DNA of 49,241 nt from an uncultured Oscillospiraceae bacterium (lineage in GTDB: Bacteria > Bacillota > Clostridia > Oscillospirales > Oscillospiraceae), in NCBI GenBank assembly GCA_934667815.1, contig CAKUMO010000019.1, positions 1 to 49,241 on the forward strand, given 5' to 3'. Position numbers and translations under genes: made by a program. Shown one piece after another: positions 43,027 to 49,241 of the stretch (position 1 is its first letter; every line of letters begins with the position of its first letter). The notes beneath the pieces were generated by a model. It was not told where the DNA came from. It saw only the letters and a program-made list of their open reading frames with translations, and made no database searches.

Positions 43027-44712
43027 TTAGCCCAAGCCGAAAGCAAGCTGCGCACTGATCTCCGCCGTTTCCAGATCGACCGCATAGATCAGATCGGGTG
43101 CGCAGGCATAGAGATAGCCGTCCTCAAAGAGAAAGCTCGTGCCGGAATGTACGGAAATATCGGGTGCGCCCGCCTCAGCAATGCGGTCGCCCAGCTTCAA
43201 AAGATAGGCCGTGCCGTCGAAGGCGACCAGAGCGGTCGAGGCATCGTCCGAACAGGCCGCAACAAACCCGCGATCACTGAAGCTGTTGACTTTATAGGTA
43301 TCGGCAAAGTCGCCGCCATCCAGACGTGAGAGGAAAATACGGCCGTCGGAGGTGCTCAGATCGAGCAGTGCACCGTCCGTGGGCAGCAGATAATTCGTTC
43401 CCTCGGAGAGGCCTCCAAGCTTATCCGCCTTGGCCTTGGCCGGATTGGACAGGTCGATGCGCAGCAGCGGCGCGTCAGCGTCCTGCATTGTAATATAGCA
43501 ATCGTCGCCGCTGAATTTTATCGCGCCGAGAGTCTGTTCGGGCAGAATGCTCGCAGATTGCAGCAGCGGCTGCATATTCTCGCCCAGCACCCACAGCAGG
43601 TTCTTCCGCGCAAGCTGGCCGTCGAGGCGGTTGCTCCAGCCGTACTTTTCGTCGGTGTAGATCTCATACTCGCTGCGTGCAAGTGCGGTGATCAGGCGGA
43701 CATTGTCGCCCATGGCGTCTATGGCCAGAAGCTGCCCCTCGACATTATAGGAATTCAGAAGCGACAGCGACCCGCCCACGGAGAGCTTCTTGATCTCGGT
43801 CACGACGGAGGTCGCATAGGCCGTAACGGTGTATGGCTCCTCCTCGCGGCTGTCGCTCTGTGCGCTGAGGCTGACCGACCGGGCAAGGAAGATGCCGCCC
43901 TCCGCGATGGAGGTGTAGAGGTTGCTGTCTGTAAATGCGCAGACATCCGCACGTTTGCCGTCGGCGACGTCAAAGGCCGAGACGATGGTATAGGCCACGT
44001 TTGAGGGCTTCTCGCAGAGATAGATGCGGCTTTCCGCAATGGCGACGTCCGCACCGTTGTCACGCACCATGGGAAGCGTCAGGTTTTCCGTATCGAGCTG
44101 GAAGGACGTCACGGAGATCAGATACAATTCTCCGTCCAGGAGGGCGGAATCCTGATACACGCCGTCCTGCCCCATGTCGGCAAGCTGCACCGGCGCAGTG
44201 CGGTCAGAGATGTCGTAAATCTTTGCAAAGGTGCGTGCAGAGCCGGTGTTCATCCCATCCTGCCCGACAATCGCCTGATTCGTCACAACGGCCAGACGGT
44301 CGCCCTCGACATAAAATGCGCAGGAGTATTCATAATTTTCGCCCGCATCGCTGCGCTCGGAGGCAAAATTCGTCGAGGAAAGCAGCTCCAGTCTGCCGCC
44401 CCGTGCCGAGAGGATCATCACGTCGGAATTGCTCAACACATAGAGGTAGCCATCGTCATAGAGGGCATTATGGGCATTGGTGATGAAATCCACATTGGAG
44501 GGCAATGCGGTATTGCTGGGAAAAACGACCTGTTCCGGATCGATCGAGGCAAGCGCGTCCGCAATTTTCTTTGTGCTGCCCGCCGGAACGGGCGCAGCCA
44601 GTGACGAGGGTGAAAGCTCCGGAAGTCCCTGAACCTCCTTCGCGCCGCAGCCCGCAAAAAGCGTCAGTAGCAGCGCACACAGCAGGAATACGGAGAGAAT
44701 TTTCTTTGTCAT
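43027..44712 (-). CDS. Secreted beta-propeller lipoprotein
   Basis: A 561-residue exported lipoprotein. The signal peptide ends in the lipobox LFAGC (Cys 22). The mature part matches the secreted C-terminal beta-propeller family, with repeats such as DDGYLYVLSNSDVMIL, EDGYLYACAPDLIYAV and KIYDISDRTAPVQLADM. It sits on the outer face of the membrane, possibly in binding or scaffolding; the ligand is unknown. Confidence 0.8.
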   Translation of the reverse strand: MTKKILSVFLLCALLLTLFAGCGAKEVQGLPELSPSSLAAPVPAGSTKKIADALASIDPEQVVFPSNTALPSNVDFITNAHNALYDDGYLYVLSNSDVMILSARGGRLELLSSTNFASERSDAGENYEYSCAFYVEGDRLAVVTNQAIVGQDGMNTGSARTFAKIYDISDRTAPVQLADMGQDGVYQDSALLDGELYLISVTSFQLDTENLTLPMVRDNGADVAIAESRIYLCEKPSNVAYTIVSAFDVADGKRADVCAFTDSNLYTSIAEGGIFLARSVSLSAQSDSREEEPYTVTAYATSVVTEIKKLSVGGSLSLLNSYNVEGQLLAIDAMGDNVRLITALARSEYEIYTDEKYGWSNRLDGQLARKNLLWVLGENMQPLLQSASILPEQTLGAIKFSGDDCYITMQDADAPLLRIDLSNPAKAKADKLGGLSEGTNYLLPTDGALLDLSTSDGRIFLSRLDGGDFADTYKVNSFSDRGFVAACSDDASTALVAFDGTAYLLKLGDRIAEAGAPDISVHSGTSFLFEDGYLYACAPDLIYAVDLETAEISAQLAFGLG

Positions 44713-44771
44713 GGTTTGCTCCTTTATCTGTTTTCGCGCAGAAAGCGCGGGGTATGTCTGAATTTCTTTTA

Positions 44772-44800
44772 ATCATATCTTTTTTTCTCCGATCTGTCAA
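44772..44800 (-). promoter_or_regulatory. Promoter of the beta-propeller gene
   Basis: On the minus strand, TTGACA (44795-44800) and TATGAT (44772-44777) are separated by 17 bp. Confidence 0.8.
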
Positions 44801-44844
44801 GTCTGCCCTGCCGACCTGCCGCAGGACTTTTTGTCAACCTACTC

Positions 44845-44873
44845 TTGCGGCTTACGCCCTTTTGGAATATAAT
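44845..44873 (+). promoter_or_regulatory. Promoter of the FAD oxidoreductase pair
   Basis: TTGCGG (44845-44850) and TATAAT (44868-44873) are separated by 17 bp, followed by AAGGAGG before the ATG at 44901. Confidence 0.6.
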
Positions 44874-44900
44874 AGAGGCAGAACACCAAGGAGGTAGCCA

Positions 44901-46112
44901 ATGAAGGTACTCATCATCGGCGGCGGCGCGTCCGGCCTGATGGCGGCGCTGACCGCATCGGAGCGGCCGGAGAACTGCGTCGTCCTGCTCGAACGGCAGG
45001 CACGCGTCGGGCGCAAGCTGCTTGCCACGGGCAACGGCCGCTGCAATCTGACCAACCGCAAGCTATCGCTTGAAAACTATCACGGCGAGGACTCAGATTT
45101 TTGCGAATGTGCGCTCATGCGCTTCGATCAGGAACGGACGCTGCAATTTTTTCGCGGTCTCGGACTTCTGACTGTTGCAGAGCCGTCCGGCCGCGTCTAC
45201 CCCGTCAGTGACAGCGCCAACAGCGTCGTTGACGTGCTGCGCCTCGCACTTGCACAGCGGGAAAACGTCGAGCTGCGCGCGGGCTGCGAGGTGCAGCTTC
45301 TGCGCAAAAAGAACGGAAAATTCGAAGCCGTGCTGCCTGATGGCAGCGTGCTGGCCGACTGCGCCATCGTCTGCGCGGGCGGCTGCGCCGGTGGAAAGCT
45401 GGGCGGTACGGAGCTTGGCTACCGCCTGCTCGAGAGCTTCGGCCACAAGCGCACGAAGCTCTACCCGGCGCTGGTGCAGCTCAAAACCGACACATCTTAT
45501 GTCCGTGCACTCAAGGGCATACGCTGCGAGGCCGCGCTCACCTACCGTGCGGGTGCACTTCGCTGCGAAGCTGCGGGCGAGGTGCAGTTCACGGAGTACG
45601 GTGTCAGCGGCCCGGCGGTTTTTGAGCTTTCTCGCGCGGCCTCCGTCGCAGGCGGTGGCATGCTGCTGCTCGATCTGCTGCCGGAAACCTCACAGGACGA
45701 GCTGTTTTCCCTGCTGCTCGCACGCTGCACAAGCTGCCCCGGCTGGAAAAGTGAGGAACTGCTGACCGGCCTTGTACACAACCGTCTCGGCAAAACGATC
45801 CTGCGGCGCTGTGAGCTGCCTTTTGAATCGACCTGCGGCGCATTGGAGGAAGCCGCACTGCAAGCCGTGTGCCGCACGGTCAAGCACTTTGCGCTTGAGG
45901 TCAGGGGCACCATGGGAATGGACGGCGCACAGGTCACGGCTGGTGGCATCCGCACCTCGGAATTCCGCGCGGACACGCTGGAAAGCCGTCTTTGCCGTGG
46001 TCTCTATGCGGCCGGAGAGGTTTTGGACATCGACGGCGACTGCGGCGGCTACAATCTGCAATGGGCGTGGTCGTCCGGGCACCTTGCAGGACAGCTCAGA
46101 GGTGCGCGATGA
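44901..46112 (+). CDS. HI0933-family NAD(P)/FAD-dependent oxidoreductase
   Basis: A 403-residue flavoprotein of the HI0933/YhiN family. The N-terminal FAD motif is VLIIGGGASGLMAA, the family signature is LLATGNGRCNLTN (about residues 36-48), and the C-terminal flavin loop is GLYAAGEVLDIDGDCGGYNLQWAWSSG-like. The reaction is unknown. It overlaps the next gene by ATGA. Confidence 0.92.
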   Translation: MKVLIIGGGASGLMAALTASERPENCVVLLERQARVGRKLLATGNGRCNLTNRKLSLENYHGEDSDFCECALMRFDQERTLQFFRGLGLLTVAEPSGRVYPVSDSANSVVDVLRLALAQRENVELRAGCEVQLLRKKNGKFEAVLPDGSVLADCAIVCAGGCAGGKLGGTELGYRLLESFGHKRTKLYPALVQLKTDTSYVRALKGIRCEAALTYRAGALRCEAAGEVQFTEYGVSGPAVFELSRAASVAGGGMLLLDLLPETSQDELFSLLLARCTSCPGWKSEELLTGLVHNRLGKTILRRCELPFESTCGALEEAALQAVCRTVKHFALEVRGTMGMDGAQVTAGGIRTSEFRADTLESRLCRGLYAAGEVLDIDGDCGGYNLQWAWSSGHLAGQLRGAR

Positions 46113-47689
46113 TACGAATTCGTGATGTGATCGTGCCCGAACGGCACAGTGAAGAAGATCTGCGCTTTCATGCCGCGCAGCGGCTCAAGCTCCGTGCATC
46201 GGACATCGCGGCAGTAAAAATTTTCCGGAGATCGCTCGATGCACGGAAGAAGCCGGAGCTGTTCTGGGTCTACACGCTGGACGTGAGCCTGCGCAGCGGC
46301 GAGGGGGCGCTGCTGCGCCGCTGCCGCGACCCGAAAATCTCCCGCGCCGAATCATTCCGCTATGAGATTCCACAGAAGCAGAGCGACACGCGGCCGGTCG
46401 TCGTTGGCTTCGGCCCGGCTGGGATGTTCGCGGCGCTCGTGCTGGCGCTGGCAGGCTTGAAACCCATCGTTTTGGAACGCGGTGAACCCGCGCCCGAGCG
46501 CCGCAAAAAGGTCGAAGCCTTCTGGGCGGGCGGTGCACTCGATCCGGAGTCGAACGTCCAGTTCGGTGAGGGCGGCGCGGGAACGTTCTCCGACGGCAAG
46601 CTCAACACCGGCACCAAAAACGAACGCTGCCGCTGGGTGCTCGAGCAGTTTGTCCGTGCAGGTGCGCAGAAAGAGATTTTATATGATGCGAAACCGCACG
46701 TCGGAACGGATGTTCTGTTCACCGTCGTGCAGAATCTGCGTCAGCGCATTCTCTCCCTCGGCGGTGAGGTTCGCTTCGGCGCAAAGCTGACAGGACTTTC
46801 GCAGGAAAACGGCCGACTAACGGGTGCGATCTACGCGCAAAACGCTGAGACGCACACACTTCCCTGCGACCGCTTGATTCTGGCCGTCGGCCACAGCGCG
46901 CGCGACACCTTCCGCCGGCTCCACGAGGGCGGAATCCCCATGGAACCAAAGGCCTTTTCCATGGGTGCACGCATCGAGCACCGGCAGAAAACGGTCGATC
47001 TTGCGCAGTATGGCAAGGCACGCGGCGCGCTGCCGCCTGCGGATTACAAGCTCTCCTGCCATCTGCCGGACGGCGGCTCGGCTTACACGTTCTGCATGTG
47101 CCCGGGCGGCTATGTCGTCGCTGCGGCCTCGCAGACCGGCGGCATCGTGACCAACGGCATGAGCTGCGCCGCCCGTGACGGAGAAAACGCCAACGCCGCA
47201 CTGCTCGTCACCGTGAAGCCCGAGGTTTTCCCCTACCCCGGTGCACTCGGCGGAATGCTGTGGCAGGAGGAGATCGAGCATCGTGCTTTCCTCGCTGCCG
47301 GTCAGACCTACCGCGCACCCGCGCAGACGGTGGGCGATTTTCTGGCGCACCGCCCCTCGCAGGAAACGGGCGCGGTCGCGCCGAGCTATCGCCCGGGCGT
47401 GACGCTTTGCGACCTGCACGACGTCCTGCCCGAGGTTCTCACGCACACCATGGAGCAGGCAATTCCGACGCTCGACGGCGCGTTGTCCGGCTTTGCAGCT
47501 CCACAAGCTGTTCTGACCGCACCGGAAACGCGCAGCTCCTCCCCTGTGCGCATCGTGCGCGGCGACGACCGGCAGAGCGCGCTGCGCGGTTTGTATCCCT
47601 GCGGCGAGGGCGCGGGCTATGCCGGCGGCATCATGTCGGCCGCCGTGGACGGCATGCTCTGCGCAGAAGCAATCCTGCAAGCGCTGTAA
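46109..47689 (+). CDS. FAD-dependent dehydrogenase (COG2509-type), long form
   Basis: A 526-residue flavoprotein. An N-terminal roughly 85-residue domain (IRDVIVPERHSEEDLRFHAAQ) precedes the FAD motif VVVGFGPAGMFAALVLA and FSDGKLNTG; the C-terminal loop is GLYPCGEGAGYAGGIMSAAVDG. The reaction is unknown. ATG 46109 overlaps the preceding stop. It is paralogous to the gene at 24744-26126. Confidence 0.9.
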   Translation: MIRIRDVIVPERHSEEDLRFHAAQRLKLRASDIAAVKIFRRSLDARKKPELFWVYTLDVSLRSGEGALLRRCRDPKISRAESFRYEIPQKQSDTRPVVVGFGPAGMFAALVLALAGLKPIVLERGEPAPERRKKVEAFWAGGALDPESNVQFGEGGAGTFSDGKLNTGTKNERCRWVLEQFVRAGAQKEILYDAKPHVGTDVLFTVVQNLRQRILSLGGEVRFGAKLTGLSQENGRLTGAIYAQNAETHTLPCDRLILAVGHSARDTFRRLHEGGIPMEPKAFSMGARIEHRQKTVDLAQYGKARGALPPADYKLSCHLPDGGSAYTFCMCPGGYVVAAASQTGGIVTNGMSCAARDGENANAALLVTVKPEVFPYPGALGGMLWQEEIEHRAFLAAGQTYRAPAQTVGDFLAHRPSQETGAVAPSYRPGVTLCDLHDVLPEVLTHTMEQAIPTLDGALSGFAAPQAVLTAPETRSSSPVRIVRGDDRQSALRGLYPCGEGAGYAGGIMSAAVDGMLCAEAILQAL

Positions 47690-47720
47690 AAGCGAGGTGC
47701 ACCTGGCACCTCGCTTTTTT
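47689..47720. terminator. Terminator between FAD gene and cotJC remnant
   Basis: GCGAGGTGC and GCACCTCGC form a 9-bp stem with a 5-nt loop, flanked by AAAA and TTTTTTT, between convergent genes. Confidence 0.85.
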
Positions 47721-47723
47721 TAC

Positions 47724-48161
47724 TTACTGGTCCAATGCCGGGTTCATATAGTACACGTTCTTCTCATCCAAACGCTCACGCAGACGCTGGACCGCCTCAC
47801 CGAAACGCTGGAAATGCACGACCTCACGTGCCCGCAGGAATTTGATGACGTCGTTGACATTCGGATCGTCCGACAGCCGCAGGATGTTGTCATAGGTGCT
47901 TCTGGCCTTTTGCTCTGCGGCCATATCCTCCGAGAGATCCGTGATCGGATCCCCCTTGACTTGCATGGATGCGGCAGACCACGGCGTGCCGCCTGCCGAC
48001 TGCGGGTAGACGCCCGCCGTGTGATCGACGAAATACGGTGCAAAGCCCGCCTCGCGCTGCTGCTCTGGCGTGAGCTTGCGCGTTAGCTGATGCACGATCG
48101 CGCCGATCATCTCCAGGTGCCCCAGCTCCTCGGTACCCAGAGAAGCATCGGAAATGTTCCA
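47724..48161 (-). pseudogene. cotJC: Manganese catalase-like spore coat protein CotJC, 5' end missing
   Basis: The minus strand encodes the last roughly 145 residues of a manganese catalase/CotJC-type protein: GTEELGHLEMIGAIVHQLTR with two metal ligands, then AAEQKARSTYDNIL and REVVHFQRFGEA. The N-terminal roughly 60 residues, with the first metal glutamates, are missing. The open frame continues to 48257 with unrelated sequence. The gene appears broken by an insertion, a rearrangement or an assembly join at about 48160. Confidence 0.8.
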
Positions 48162-48360
48162 ATGTATCAAATATGAGGACAAGCGTGAGGTCTTTGGCTT
48201 TAAGATACATAGCTTTTCGACACTCGACAGAATTAAAAAATACGACGACTCTGACAACGAGGAAAATGCCGAAAAGCCTTATTCTATCAAGGTTGGCGAA
48301 ACAAAACGGACGATAAATCTATACGCCATCGCTACAACGAAATTTCAAATTGCTGTCTAA
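48160..48360 (+). pseudogene. C-terminal fragment of an unrecognised gene
   Basis: Open frame on the plus strand from the junction to a TAA at 48358. The encoded sequence (YEDKREVFGFKIHSFSTLDRIKK and onward) reads like a real protein tail with balanced composition, but it has no start on this side. I do not recognise it. It is AT-richer than the genes to the left. Confidence 0.4.
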
Positions 48361-48407
48361 ATCAATGCTAAACTGTGTGCGCCTTTTGTGGACAAGCAGG
48401 TGTTTGT

Positions 48408-48441
48408 AACCACACCATTTTATAATTTGAATGGTGTGGTT
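48408..48441. terminator. Hairpin after the fragment
   Basis: AACCACACCATT and its perfect complement (12 bp) surround a 10-nt AT loop. No T-run follows, so it may be a weak terminator or a regulatory hairpin. Confidence 0.45.
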
Positions 48442-48451
48442 TGCTACACAT

Positions 48452-48480
48452 TTGACTTGGCAATACGAGCTAAATATAAT
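48452..48480 (+). promoter_or_regulatory. Promoter of the AbiEi-like gene
   Basis: TTGACT (48452-48457) and TATAAT (48475-48480) are separated by 17 bp. Confidence 0.75.
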
Positions 48481-48538
48481 GAGCTAAAACAACCTAACGA
48501 GATGTTTTTACGGCACAATTTGGTGCAGAGGTAAGAGT

Positions 48539-49147
48539 ATGGTTTCAATAAAAGACAGGAAAATTCTTAGGCAGATGTTCTCGCATTATGATTATGTAAT
48601 GACCACGGCTCAGTTGAGCAAAGAAAAACTATATTACAGGGATATTCAAAGAATGTTGGGAGCTGGCTTGATAGAAAAAGTCAAGCGTGGCTATTATCAT
48701 TGGACTATGGGGTCTGGCAAGGGCGATGTGGTGATAATCAGCCGTTTATTCCCCGATGGTATTCTATGTATGGAAACAGCTTTATTCTATTATGGGTACA
48801 GCGATAGAAGTCCTGCCGTATGGAACATTGCTATTGATAAAAACACTTCCAGACAGCGTACAAGAATAGATTACCCATCTGTAAAGGCTTATCGGTTAGA
48901 AGCAGCCCTGCTCTCTATCGGAGCAACCAGAGGAGAAATAAATTTTACTGATATTCGCATTTATGACCGTGACCGTACCATCTGCGATGTTCTGCGTAAT
49001 ATGAACAAGATGGACAAGGAACTCTTTAACAAAGCAATTCAAGGCTATGTAAACGACCCTCAAAAGAATGTTTCCAACCTTATCGAATATGCGAAAGCGT
49101 TGAGAGTATGGAATAAAGTGAAGAACTTAATCGGAGTGTGGCTGTAA
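48539..49147 (+). CDS. AbiEi-type antitoxin domain protein
   Basis: A 202-residue protein. The N-terminal winged helix (YVMTTAQLSKEKLYYRDIQRMLGAGLIEKVKRGYYHW) and the following domain (ICMETALFYYGYSDRSP) fit the AbiEi antitoxin/transcriptional regulator family of type IV toxin-antitoxin systems. Such genes usually precede an AbiEii nucleotidyltransferase toxin. GAGGT lies upstream of the ATG. The lower GC content indicates transfer. Confidence 0.8.
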   Translation: MVSIKDRKILRQMFSHYDYVMTTAQLSKEKLYYRDIQRMLGAGLIEKVKRGYYHWTMGSGKGDVVIISRLFPDGILCMETALFYYGYSDRSPAVWNIAIDKNTSRQRTRIDYPSVKAYRLEAALLSIGATRGEINFTDIRIYDRDRTICDVLRNMNKMDKELFNKAIQGYVNDPQKNVSNLIEYAKALRVWNKVKNLIGVWL

Positions 49148-49204
49148 TGCAGAATATCGCTGCTCCACTCTGGAAAACAATACTAACGCAAGGAGGTCGA
49201 GCGT

Positions 49205-49241
49205 ATGAAAGACAAAACCACTCATCTATATGTAGACAGTC
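49205..49241 (+). CDS. Start of next gene (cut by window edge)
   Basis: AAGGAGG lies 7 nt before an ATG at 49205, and the frame is open to the window end (MKDKTTHLYVDS). Only 12 residues are visible. If the unit is a standard AbiE pair, this would be the toxin gene, but the residues alone do not show it. Confidence 0.45.
   Translation, partial: MKDKTTHLYVDS

Overview
The window is about 49 kb of a GC-rich Gram-positive genome. It carries endospore genes (yabP, yabQ and a cut cotJC), a DnaD/DnaI-type replication loader pair, a T-box leader, the divIC/yabR cluster and an F-type ATP synthase with a sodium-type c subunit. Together these point to an anaerobic, spore-forming member of the Clostridia, most likely of the Oscillospiraceae/Ruminococcaceae type found in guts. 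This placement is inferred from gene content and order only; no rRNA gene is present.

Layout. 1-248: start of rpoB (minus strand). 449-2495: an ECF sigma factor and a membrane-anchored putative anti-sigma factor. 2528-10162: an amino-acid/ureido-acid catabolism block with threonine synthase, a second fold-type II PLP enzyme, a DauR-like regulator, and the divergent ygeY, ygeW and arcC genes. This set can be read as a route that splits a carbamoylated amino compound, makes carbamoyl phosphate and harvests ATP through carbamate kinase. 10164-13161: a membrane lipase/hydrolase and a branched-chain amino acid carrier behind a T-box leader. 13170-20093: the operon OLE RNA, oapA, dxs, tlyA, nadK, argR, recN (minus strand). 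20196-22706: a zinc-type ArsR/HMA/P-type ATPase operon with an SmtB-like metal site and a palindromic operator. 22730-27199: a YitT protein, a SpoU methyltransferase, an FAD dehydrogenase and a divergent LysR regulator. 27214-34375: a complete atpZIBEFHAGDC operon. 34613-37171: an AbrB-type regulator, a methionine gamma-lyase-like enzyme and a DMT exporter. 37180-39080: dnaI-like and dnaD genes. 39177-43014: a short-chain dehydrogenase, then yabR, divIC, yabQ, yabP, a HATPase protein with a degenerate H-box, and a DUF896 protein. 43027-47720: a beta-propeller lipoprotein and two FAD oxidoreductases. 47724-48161: a cotJC gene that loses its 5' part at about 48160, where the sequence turns AT-richer and brings an AbiEi-type antitoxin gene.

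The most notable element is the roughly 620-nt structured non-coding RNA at 19430-20058. It lies directly upstream of a four-helix, highly basic membrane protein and dxs. This is the known gene arrangement of the OLE (ornate, large, extremophilic) RNA and its partner OapA, here in what looks like an ordinary mesophilic spore-former. Other points worth following are the two-carboxylate sodium motif in AtpE, the unassigned PLP enzyme next to ygeY/ygeW/arcC, the His-less kinase-like protein in the sporulation cluster, the overlong yabQ frame running into divIC, and the junction at 48160.
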